NCBI RefSeq assembly: GCF_029350945.1 | Contig: NZ_JARKMS010000005.1 | Location: 105,770 to 169,769 of the forward strand | Length of the DNA: 64,000 bases | Direction: 5' to 3' | Source: Maribacter huludaoensis | GTDB lineage: Bacteria; Bacteroidota; Bacteroidia; Flavobacteriales; Flavobacteriaceae | Shown here: positions 54,756-62,947 of the stretch, in pieces | Numbering within the stretch: position 1 is the first letter of the stretch | Layout of the letters: each line of letters starts with the position of its first letter | Position numbers and translations under genes: made by a program | Notes under the pieces: model-generated | Seen by the model: the letters and a program-made list of their open reading frames with translations, nothing else | What the model was told of the DNA's origin: nothing | Databases searched by the model: none

Positions 54756-57665
54756 TTAATTCAGAATTGAATCGTAAATGGCTTGTTGAATTCTTGTTCT
54801 TAACCCAGATTTAACTAAAAGCGTGTTAGATGCGGAAGGATATGTTCTATTCGATAAAAATACATACACAATTTCTTCTTCTGGATCTGCCCAAGTATAG
54901 GTACCGGTAAAACCACTGTGACCAAAACTTTTTCTAGATACACAACCACAAGTAGGACCGCTATGTTGCAACTGAGGTTTATCAAAACCTACACCCCTAC
55001 GAACATTATTATCACAAAAATAACAGGTGTTGAATTTTTTAACAGTTCTAGAATCAAAAAACTTAGTGCCGCCATAATAACCGTCTTGAAGATACATCTG
55101 CATAATTTTAGCAATATCATTGGCATTACTAAAAAGGCCCGCATGACCGCCAACACCGGCTTGCATTGCCGCTCCCATATCATGCACGTAACCTTGTACG
55201 GTACCGTATCTATAATAATTGTCCTCTTCTGAAGGTACGATCATAGCTTTATTAAACTTCTCTAGTGGGTTATATGTAGTACGGTTTGCCCCTATTCTTT
55301 TATAAAGAAAATTACTGGTTAAGTCGTCTAACCTTTGACCGTAGCTTTCTTCTACGACCTTTTTCATCACATAATAAGGTACATCACTGTAACGATATCT
55401 ATTAGACTTTAGATCTTGCCTACCAATTCTATTATAAATGGAATCTTTGTAGGCATCTGCCAAATAAAGATTATCATACACTTTTGTTGAAAAACCAGGC
55501 AGCGGCCTGTTTCTATAAAATTCACCTGAGGGTTTTTTATTTTCGTCTAGCGTATTAATGTAAAAAGGTATCCAAGCAGGCAAACGACCATAGTGGGAAA
55601 GTGCTTTTAAAACGGTCACATTTTTAATTTCGGTATTTGAGTAATTTGGAACCAACTCTTCAAAAGTATTGTTTAAACCTATTCTACCCTCTTCTTCCAT
55701 TTTCATTACCATGGGCAGGGTTGCCAATATTTTTGTCAATGATGCAAGATCATATAGGTAATCATTGGTTATCTTTTCTTTACTATCATAGGTAGGTTTA
55801 CCAAAACTTTTCTGGTAGATGACCTTTCCCTTTCTTGCTACTAAGACCTGAGCACCCGGAAACATTAAACTATCCAAACCATGGCTCATTAATTCATCAA
55901 TCTCTTTAAGTCCTTTTGAGCTCATACCAACACGTTCAGGTATGCTATAGCCCAATCTACTTAAAGATTTTACTTGAGCACCGGTATTCACAGGAAATTC
56001 CTCATGTGCAGAAACAGGCAATTTACCCGTAGCACTGACGGCTCCGAACAAAACCTCTGCAGTTTTCTCTTGAGCTATCTCACTGTTTTGGTAAGACATG
56101 ACCACGCCATCGATCATATCATAAGACTTGATATCGGTTAAAGCATAAGGTTTGGCAAACACGCAAAGTATTAAGTTTGAAGTACGCTCGTTACCTATTG
56201 CTTGTAACCAGTTTAATTCTTTAGTAGAAAATTTATATGATTTCCATGGACTGTCATTACTTTTGTGGTGCCCCACAATAACCAAATTAAAATCTTTTAA
56301 TTTAGCTTTTAGAGTATTGATATCATTCGCTTCAACTACGGTAACATCTGCATAATTCCTTAAGCCTTTTACAAATGCTCCATTATCAGAATCACCCATT
56401 TTAACGTAAGCAATTTTCTTATTGTCAAGGTTTTTAATGGACAATATATCTAACTTATTCCTTACAACCGTAATCGCATTTTCAATAGCCTGCTCATAAA
56501 TAATATCATCTTCAAGGCTATTTAAGTCTTCGTAAAGATTGTTCAAACCAATAGGCCTATACTTATTTAACCCTGCTTTGTATTTTGCCATTAAAATCTT
56601 TTTGACGGAATATGCCAATCGCTCTTCGGTCAACTTACCCTTGTCATAAGCTTTTGCCAATTTTTCCTTAGCACTAACTATATTCTCCGGCATTAACAAC
56701 ATATCATTACCTGCCATAAACGCATCTAACTCAACACTACCATCTTTACCTTTTGTAGAAACCCCTTTCATATTCAGGGCATCTGTAAAAATTAATCCTT
56801 TATACCCCAATTGTTCTTTTAAAATGCCAGATATTATTTGTTCTGATAATGAAGAAGGCAGTCCCTTTTTCATTTCAAGCGCAGGCACCTCTAAATGAGC
56901 CACCATAATACTACTTAAGCCAGAATTTATTAATTTTTTAAATGGGTAAAGTTCCAGACTATCCAGCCTTTTCCTAGAAAACGGTATTACCGGTAAATTG
57001 TGGTGAGAATCTACTTCTGTATCGCCATGGCCGGGAAAATGTTTACCGTTGGCCAAAACCCCGGCGCGCTCCATGCCTTTTGCAAAAGCGGTACCTTTTG
57101 CAACCACATTATCCCTATCTTCCCCAAAGGAACGATTACCTATAATTGGATTTTTAGGATTAGTATTAATATCCAAATCAGGAGCAAAATTAATATGCAC
57201 TCCCAAGCGATTTGCATGTTTGCCTATTTGATAGCCCACTTTTTCTACAATAGAATTGTCTTGAATAGCACCCAAGGTCATATTCCAAGGAAAAGCATAT
57301 GTAGAGTCTAATCGCATATAGAGCCCCCATTCCGCATCCATACCTATGAGTAATGGAATCTTAGCAGCCGCTTGATAATCATTGGTAAGTTTTGCCTGTC
57401 TTACAGGTCCGCCCTTAGAAAATATTACCCCGCCTAAATGCTCTTTTACTATTAAGTTCTTGATTATATCTGTTGCTTGCTTACTTTGATTAGAAGCTAC
57501 GCTTACCATAAATAGCTGACCTAATTTTTGATCAAGGCTCATTTTAGCGTACTGAGCATCTACCCATCTCTGTTGATCGGTACTGTCTTTAGTTACTAAA
57601 GGGTTTTGAGCCAATGCAACAGAACAGCAAAACAACCCATAAATAAGAATAAAAATATAGCGCAT
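54756..57665 (-). CDS. GH3 beta-N-acetylhexosaminidase fused to a serine beta-lactamase-like domain
   Basis: This 969-residue secreted protein (signal MRYIFILIYGLFCCSVALA) has an N-terminal GH3 domain (about 25-370). It carries KHFPGHGDTEVDSHHNLP, the NagZ-type His/Asp acid-base loop, and IFTDALNMKGV with the nucleophile Asp. A GH3 C-terminal alpha/beta sandwich follows to about 560. From about 590 there is a class C beta-lactamase/esterase domain with SLTK (DLASLTKIL), a Y-S-D in place of YxN (YRYSDVPYY) and GHSGFTGT. The architecture is known in Bacteroidota and suggests peptidoglycan or glycan recycling outside the cytoplasm. It sits upstream of bshA with 19 bases spacing. Confidence 0.93.
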   Translation of the reverse strand: MRYIFILIYGLFCCSVALAQNPLVTKDSTDQQRWVDAQYAKMSLDQKLGQLFMVSVASNQSKQATDIIKNLIVKEHLGGVIFSKGGPVRQAKLTNDYQAAAKIPLLIGMDAEWGLYMRLDSTYAFPWNMTLGAIQDNSIVEKVGYQIGKHANRLGVHINFAPDLDINTNPKNPIIGNRSFGEDRDNVVAKGTAFAKGMERAGVLANGKHFPGHGDTEVDSHHNLPVIPFSRKRLDSLELYPFKKLINSGLSSIMVAHLEVPALEMKKGLPSSLSEQIISGILKEQLGYKGLIFTDALNMKGVSTKGKDGSVELDAFMAGNDMLLMPENIVSAKEKLAKAYDKGKLTEERLAYSVKKILMAKYKAGLNKYRPIGLNNLYEDLNSLEDDIIYEQAIENAITVVRNKLDILSIKNLDNKKIAYVKMGDSDNGAFVKGLRNYADVTVVEANDINTLKAKLKDFNLVIVGHHKSNDSPWKSYKFSTKELNWLQAIGNERTSNLILCVFAKPYALTDIKSYDMIDGVVMSYQNSEIAQEKTAEVLFGAVSATGKLPVSAHEEFPVNTGAQVKSLSRLGYSIPERVGMSSKGLKEIDELMSHGLDSLMFPGAQVLVARKGKVIYQKSFGKPTYDSKEKITNDYLYDLASLTKILATLPMVMKMEEEGRIGLNNTFEELVPNYSNTEIKNVTVLKALSHYGRLPAWIPFYINTLDENKKPSGEFYRNRPLPGFSTKVYDNLYLADAYKDSIYNRIGRQDLKSNRYRYSDVPYYVMKKVVEESYGQRLDDLTSNFLYKRIGANRTTYNPLEKFNKAMIVPSEEDNYYRYGTVQGYVHDMGAAMQAGVGGHAGLFSNANDIAKIMQMYLQDGYYGGTKFFDSRTVKKFNTCYFCDNNVRRGVGFDKPQLQHSGPTCGCVSRKSFGHSGFTGTYTWADPEEEIVYVFLSNRTYPSASNTLLVKSGLRTRIQQAIYDSILN

Positions 57666-57759
57666 AAAAAAATATGTACTGAGATAACTATTATGGATTG
57701 AAATTATTGCATTTCATCGATAAAACCCAATAAATTCCGACAGTTAAGAAGAAATTATG

Positions 57760-58242
57760 TTAAAGAAAACGAGCATGCCAGCTCTCGGACGCAGGTACTT
57801 CCCAGTGCTGCAAATACTCCCCTTTATTGGCAACCAAATTGTTAAATACGATTGTGTTTTTTGAAATCGCTTTTTGTTTCGCCATAGCCTTAAAATCAAC
57901 TAAGCTTTTATAAGCTACAAATTCACCCTGTTTATAGGATACATTCATCTTGTCCAGCAACAAGACATCGTACTTCTTTTCCAATGCCTGAATAAAATGC
58001 ACAGATGCATCTATTGAACAGCCTGTAGCACCTTGTAATGTTTGGTCTAGGGCTATGATAATAAATCGTTTATATTTAATCTCGTAACCTGCTTTTAAAT
58101 CATTGCCATGCGCTGTCCAAGTAGTTAAAAAAGTTTTTAAATCTGCTTCAATTTCATCCATTTCCTTCTCAGAAAACGATCGATTACATTGGTATATCCA
58201 AACTCTTGCAGTCTCAGGTAACGTATTAAATTCTACTAGCAA
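57760..58242 (-). CDS. Conserved Flavobacteriia protein, often misnamed ABC transporter ATPase
   Basis: The 160-residue protein starts MLVEFNTLPETARVW and shows IYQCNRSFSEKEMDEIEADL, KRFIIIALDQTLQGATGCSID and YLQHWEVPASESWHARFL. I see no Walker A, signature or Walker B motif, so an ATPase function is not supported even though relatives carry that label. It is probably cytoplasmic, with a small alpha/beta fold. It follows the Fe-S protein gene at 58262 by 19 bases and is likely co-transcribed with it; function unknown. Confidence 0.8.
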   Translation of the reverse strand: MLVEFNTLPETARVWIYQCNRSFSEKEMDEIEADLKTFLTTWTAHGNDLKAGYEIKYKRFIIIALDQTLQGATGCSIDASVHFIQALEKKYDVLLLDKMNVSYKQGEFVAYKSLVDFKAMAKQKAISKNTIVFNNLVANKGEYLQHWEVPASESWHARFL

Positions 58243-58261
58243 ATTTTACTTTTTTTTTAAA

Positions 58262-59053
58262 TTATAGATCTTCGGCGGCCGCAATCATTTCGGCAATATC
58301 CATTACTGCAATATCTGCTTCCTTTTCTTTGTTCTTAACACCATCTGTCATCATGGTATTACAAAATGGGCAACCTGCAGCTATTATCTCCGGTTTAGTC
58401 TCTAAAGCTTGTTCTGTACGTTCTATATTAACATCCTTATCCCCCTTTTCAGGTTCCTTGAACATTTGCGCTCCACCTGCTCCACAACAAAGACCTCTTT
58501 GCTTACAGCTTTTCATCTCAATAAGCTCGGCATCTAATTTTCTTATTAAGTCCCTAGGCGCTTCATATACTCCATTTGCCCTACCCAAATAGCACGGGTC
58601 ATGAAAAGTAATACGCTTTCCTTTAAAAGATCCACCTTCCATAGAAATTCTACCTTCAGACAATAGGTCTTTTAGAAACTGTGTATGGTGAACCACTTCA
58701 TAGTTGCCGCCCAAGCCCGGATATTCATTTTTTATGGTATTGAAACAGTGAGGACATGCCGTAACTATTTTCTTTATTTCATAAGCATTTAAAACCTCTA
58801 TATTGGTCACTGCCTGCATTTGAAACAGAAACTCGTTACCTGCGCGTTTTGCAGGATCACCCGTACAACTCTCTTCTGTACCTAATACAGCAAAAGAAAC
58901 ATTGGCCTTGTTCAAAATTTTCACAAAAGCTTTCGTTATTTTCTTTGCCCTATCATCAAAACTACCAGCACAACCTACCCAAAACAACACTTCAGGTACA
59001 GTTCCCGACGCAAAAAATTCTGCCATTGTAGGCACTTTTAATTCACTTGCCAT
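58262..59053 (-). CDS. (Fe-S)-binding CCG-domain protein, HdrB/LutA/GlpC-like
   Basis: This 263-residue protein has two cysteine-rich modules: FWVGCAGSFDDRAKKI with EESCTGDPAKRAG and then ACPHCFN, and FHDPCYLGRANG with CKQRGLCCGAGGAQMF. They form the CCG motifs that bind noncubane or [4Fe-4S] clusters in heterodisulfide reductase HdrB, LutA and GlpC. It follows the membrane Fe-S protein gene by eight bases, and the pair likely forms one electron-transfer complex, possibly a quinone-linked oxidoreductase. The substrate is not known. Confidence 0.88.
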   Translation of the reverse strand: MASELKVPTMAEFFASGTVPEVLFWVGCAGSFDDRAKKITKAFVKILNKANVSFAVLGTEESCTGDPAKRAGNEFLFQMQAVTNIEVLNAYEIKKIVTACPHCFNTIKNEYPGLGGNYEVVHHTQFLKDLLSEGRISMEGGSFKGKRITFHDPCYLGRANGVYEAPRDLIRKLDAELIEMKSCKQRGLCCGAGGAQMFKEPEKGDKDVNIERTEQALETKPEIIAAGCPFCNTMMTDGVKNKEKEADIAVMDIAEMIAAAEDL

Positions 59054-59061
59054 ATCTATCT

Positions 59062-60387
59062 TTAAGATTCTTTACTCCAATTTAAACGGTCCATTTGGTT
59101 AAATGGCCAAGGTGCTCCATTATTCTCAATATTACCCATCATGTTATTTAAATCTGTAGGAGCTGCAGATTGTTCCATGACCAAATACTGTCTCATATCC
59201 ATAATTATAGAAAGAGGATCAATACTTATAGGACAAGCCTGTACACATGCATTACAAGATGTACATGCCCACAATTCTTCGGGGGTTATATAGTCGTTCA
59301 ATAATTGCTTACCGTCATCTTTAAACTCACCGTTGTTTGCATCGATATTCTTACCAACTTCTTCTAGTCGGTCACGCGTATCCATCATAATTTTACGAGG
59401 AGATAATTTTTTCCCGGTTTGATTTGCCGGGCACTCACTGGTACAACGCCCACATTCCGTACATGTGTAAGCATTAAGGAGTTGAACCCAACTTAAGTCT
59501 TGCACATCAGAAGCACCAAACTTATCTGGAACGGCAGCATCTTCAGCAGGTTCAGCATAAGGATCGGCATCTGGATCCATCATCATTTTAACCTCATCTG
59601 TCACGGACTGTAAGTTTTTGAACTGTCCCTTAGGTGTCAACTTACCATAATATGTGTTTGGAAATGCAAGTAAAATATGCAAATGTTTTGAGTAATAAAG
59701 GTAGTTCAGGAAAAATAGAATTCCAGCAATATGCAACCACCAAGCAGCTCTTTCCAACAAAACCAAACTTGAAATGGACATACCTTCAAAAACAGGAGCT
59801 ATCATACTACTAATTGGAAATGCACCAGCCTGAACATAATGCGCTGCGCCCATTTGTTGCAATTGATAATCAGCACCGTTCATGGTTAAAAAAAGTATCA
59901 TTAACACCAATTCTATATAAAGAATAAGGTTACCATCATTTTTTGGCCAGCCTTCCATCTCCGGTTTAAAAAATCGTTTTAGTTTAATAACGTTTCTCCT
60001 GGTCCAAAATAGTACTACCGCTATTATTACAAGTAATGCAAGTATTTCAAAAGAACCGATAAGGAAGTCATAAACAGGTCCTAACACGGCAAACATTCTA
60101 TGTGTGCCAAAAATACCATCCAAAATAATCTCTAATACTTCTATATTAATGATTACGAAACCAACATAGACGATAATATGTAAGGCACCGGCAATAGGCC
60201 TTACTACCATTTTTGATTGCCCAAGGGCTATCATGGCCATGTTTTTCCACCGCTGTGGCTTATTGTCCGTTAAAGATTCTTCTTTTCCTAAAAAAATATT
60301 CCTCTTCAATTTTGAAACATTCTTCACGAAAAAACCAATACCTGCGATAAGCAGTATTACAAAAATTACATTTGGGAGATATTGCAT
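59062..60387 (-). CDS. Membrane (Fe-S) oxidoreductase subunit, HdrC/E-like
   Basis: This 441-residue protein has about six membrane helices (residues about 5-255) with histidines that could bind heme, as in HdrE/NarI-like cytochromes. A cytoplasmic ferredoxin domain follows, with CTECGRCTSECPANQTGK and CTSCNACVQACPIS, two 4Fe-4S motifs. The tail is short. It is the membrane partner of the CCG protein encoded eight bases downstream. The pair is conserved with MCE and amidase genes in Flavobacteriia; the physiological electron donor is unknown. Confidence 0.9.
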   Translation of the reverse strand: MQYLPNVIFVILLIAGIGFFVKNVSKLKRNIFLGKEESLTDNKPQRWKNMAMIALGQSKMVVRPIAGALHIIVYVGFVIINIEVLEIILDGIFGTHRMFAVLGPVYDFLIGSFEILALLVIIAVVLFWTRRNVIKLKRFFKPEMEGWPKNDGNLILYIELVLMILFLTMNGADYQLQQMGAAHYVQAGAFPISSMIAPVFEGMSISSLVLLERAAWWLHIAGILFFLNYLYYSKHLHILLAFPNTYYGKLTPKGQFKNLQSVTDEVKMMMDPDADPYAEPAEDAAVPDKFGASDVQDLSWVQLLNAYTCTECGRCTSECPANQTGKKLSPRKIMMDTRDRLEEVGKNIDANNGEFKDDGKQLLNDYITPEELWACTSCNACVQACPISIDPLSIIMDMRQYLVMEQSAAPTDLNNMMGNIENNGAPWPFNQMDRLNWSKES

Positions 60388-60498
60388 ATAATTTAGTCTT
60401 CTTTACTCGATAATCGAGATTTTAATGCCTCCGACAGTTGTGTCGAAGTAATAATTATGTATTTAATTCAATTTCTCGCAGACACGCCACGATGTTCT

Positions 60499-61464
60499 TT
60501 AGTTTTCTATAGCATTTGTTGCTGGATCATTTTCTGGCAACTCATACTCTTTCTGCTTTTTACCAAAAACAGAAACATTAACATACCTTTTGGGGTTTAA
60601 ACGAAAATCTTGCAACAGTAAATCTAACTCACGTGATGCATTATTTAGGTTATCATACAGTTCCTTATCGTTCATAAGCAATCCAAGTGAGCCATCACCA
60701 TTTTCTATTTTTGCCGTAACCTGATCCAAACTAGCCATAGTAGATTCCAAACTAGCCAGGGTTCTACCTAATCCTGCCGAGTTTAATGAATCTGAAAGCT
60801 TTGCAAAATTAGCGGTCAACTGCTCAAAATTCTCAAAAGAATTATTCAATTTATCCTTATTTACATCTAAAACAGAATTTAACTGAGTAGCACTACCGTT
60901 AAGACTGGTAATTAATGTATTTAGACCTCCAACAACCTCTTTCAATTCTTTTTTAGTTTTTTCATCCAAAACAGAATTAACATTGACCAAAACAGAATCT
61001 GCATCAGATATGGCAGATTCAACCTTACGTACCAACGGATTTAGTTTTTGCTGTGCCAAGTCAGTAATACCCGGTCTTGTTTCTGTAGGCAACGTATCTC
61101 CAGATTGTGCCAAAGCTTCATCAAAAATTGGTTTAATTTGCAAGCCCTTACCACCAATAATACCAGTATCATAAAGCTCAACCGTACTGTTTCTAGAAAA
61201 TTTGAATTCATTGCCAACCGTAAACGTTACCAATAAATTTCCTTTCTCATCTAAAAATTTAATATCATTGACCTTACCTACACTAAAGCCGTTTATAGAA
61301 ACTGTTGTACCAGATTGTAAGCCACCAACATTAGGATAGATAGCAAAAAAGGTTTTACTATTATCAAAAATAGGGGTAGACTTCAAATAGCTGAACCCCA
61401 TGATGAACAATAGTAGGCCACCAATAACGATAATTCCTGTTTTTAATTCTCTAGATAGTTTCAA
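60499..61464 (-). CDS. MlaD/MCE family lipid-transport substrate-binding protein
   Basis: This 321-residue protein has an N-terminal membrane anchor (GIIVIGGLLLFIMGFSYL, about 10-27) and an MCE domain (FAIYPNVGGLQSGTTVSING, about 40-115). A long helical region with repeated 'L..V' and 'S.L..' heptads (about 130-290) follows, as in Mla-like single-MCE proteins. It would shuttle phospholipids across the periplasm with an ABC transporter not encoded here. It is upstream of the Fe-S pair (112-base gap) and downstream of the amidase gene (47-base gap). Confidence 0.92.
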   Translation of the reverse strand: MKLSRELKTGIIVIGGLLLFIMGFSYLKSTPIFDNSKTFFAIYPNVGGLQSGTTVSINGFSVGKVNDIKFLDEKGNLLVTFTVGNEFKFSRNSTVELYDTGIIGGKGLQIKPIFDEALAQSGDTLPTETRPGITDLAQQKLNPLVRKVESAISDADSVLVNVNSVLDEKTKKELKEVVGGLNTLITSLNGSATQLNSVLDVNKDKLNNSFENFEQLTANFAKLSDSLNSAGLGRTLASLESTMASLDQVTAKIENGDGSLGLLMNDKELYDNLNNASRELDLLLQDFRLNPKRYVNVSVFGKKQKEYELPENDPATNAIEN

Positions 61465-61511
61465 GCAAATTTATTTTAAGTCCTCTCAAAATTATGAATA
61501 AAATTTACACT

Positions 61512-62804
61512 TTATGGTCTAAAATTAGAAACCTCGTCAATTGCGTTTTGAATTGGAATTCTCTCTCCTAGCTTATAAGCGACAATATAAGCAGTTTTAT
61601 ACCCTTTTTCCTGAGCTTGGTTCTGCATCATTTTTGCCTCTCTATATGACCTTGTCTCTCCATACATATAACGATATAAATTTTTATACGGCTCCTGAGA
61701 TAAGTTAGACAATCCTTTAAAATTAATTGAATTAAGCGGAACATTCTTACTGCTTGCCATCAATTGAATCTTGAAAACAATGGAATTTGCGACTTCTTTG
61801 TCATCTATTGCTTCTTTTACCTTCACAACCGGCACTTCCACCACTTCATCTACGGTTTCTTTTTCAAGTGTAGCTACAACCTCCTTTGGCTCATCAATTT
61901 TGGAAACAACTTCCGTGATCGGCTCAACAATAGCTTCTTTTTTCTCTTCTACCTTTTCAACAACTTCTTCTTTAACAGGAGGCACAGTAGGTTTTGTAAC
62001 TATTGGTGCTACATTTGATGAGGCTGGCTGAACACCTTCCTTGTAATGTAAAATTGCCTTAGCTATGGCATCTCCCATTTCATTCTGGCCTTTTGTAGAA
62101 TTTAAATAGGCACCTTCATCTTTATTGGTCAAAAATCCTGTTTCAACCAGAACACTTGGCATAAAAGTTTGATGCAATACTATAAAGCCTGCCTGTTTTA
62201 CCTTTCTGTCCGTTCTTTTAAGTTTCTTGGAGAAATTTTCTTGAATCATTGAAGCCAATGCAACACTTTGATCTAAAAATTCTTCTTGCATTATGGTTAG
62301 CCCTATAACGGATTCAGGTGAATTAATGTCATAATCGGCATATCTGTTCTCATAATTATCCTCTAAGTAGATTACCGAGTTTTCTTTCTTGGCAATTTCA
62401 AAATTTTGTTTGTTGGCATGTAGACCTAATACAAAAGTACCAGCACCATGGGCATCTGAGGTATGAGAATCACAATGCACAGATACAAAAAGGTCCGCAT
62501 TGGCTTTATTTGCAACTTCACCCCTTACATATAAATCTATAAAAGTATCGTCCTTTCGTGTGTAAATAACTTTTATATCCTTGTTCTTTGAAAGAATTTC
62601 ACCCACTTTTAAAACAATGTTCAAGGCTATTTTTTTCTCTAGATAGCCATTACCTAAATTACCGGGGTCGTGCCCACCATGTCCTGCATCAAGAACAACT
62701 ATAAATGGATCATCTGATTGAATTTCTTCGCCAGGACCCTTAAAAGACAGAAGTAATAACGCTGTGGTTAAAACTAAAGAAATGCTAAAGAGTTTAATTT
62801 TCAT
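61512..62804 (-). CDS. N-acetylmuramoyl-L-alanine amidase with SPOR domain
   Basis: This 430-residue protein starts with a signal peptide (MKIKLFSISLVLTTALLLLS) and has an Amidase_3 zinc-peptidase domain. It carries VVLDAGHGGHDPGNLG (first Zn His), LEKKIALN, FVSVHCDSHTSDAHG (second Zn His) and SVLVETGFLTNKDEGAYL (catalytic Glu). A long Val/Glu/Lys-rich linker (about 250-345) leads to a C-terminal SPOR-like domain (IVFKIQLMASSKNV to AYIVAYKLGE). It cleaves septal peptidoglycan. It is divergent from lptD across a 143-base spacer and upstream of the MCE gene. Confidence 0.94.
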   Translation of the reverse strand: MKIKLFSISLVLTTALLLLSFKGPGEEIQSDDPFIVVLDAGHGGHDPGNLGNGYLEKKIALNIVLKVGEILSKNKDIKVIYTRKDDTFIDLYVRGEVANKANADLFVSVHCDSHTSDAHGAGTFVLGLHANKQNFEIAKKENSVIYLEDNYENRYADYDINSPESVIGLTIMQEEFLDQSVALASMIQENFSKKLKRTDRKVKQAGFIVLHQTFMPSVLVETGFLTNKDEGAYLNSTKGQNEMGDAIAKAILHYKEGVQPASSNVAPIVTKPTVPPVKEEVVEKVEEKKEAIVEPITEVVSKIDEPKEVVATLEKETVDEVVEVPVVKVKEAIDDKEVANSIVFKIQLMASSKNVPLNSINFKGLSNLSQEPYKNLYRYMYGETRSYREAKMMQNQAQEKGYKTAYIVAYKLGERIPIQNAIDEVSNFRP

Positions 62805-62880
62805 AAGTATTAGGGATTTTATCGCCCTTATAATGGTTAAATTTATTGTAAGACCCTACATACAGATTAAAAAATATATG

Positions 62881-62888
62881 TAAGTTTG
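62881..62888 (+). promoter_or_regulatory. Candidate -7 box (TAAGTTTG) for lptD
   Basis: TAAGTTTG matches TAnnTTTG in the divergent spacer between the amidase and lptD genes, 60 bases before the preferred lptD start. No -33 TTTG stands at standard spacing. Motif and position only. Confidence 0.4.
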
Positions 62889-62947
62889 ACATCTCAAATA
62901 ACGGCTCATTGGACCGCCAAACCTTTACAAAAATAGGATATATAGCC

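Noticed and set aside
60388-60498. Small inverted repeats (CTCGAT-A-ATCGAG, CGACA-GTTG-TGTCG) before the MCE gene end
   Set aside because: Stems of five or six pairs without T runs are too weak to call terminators or operators.
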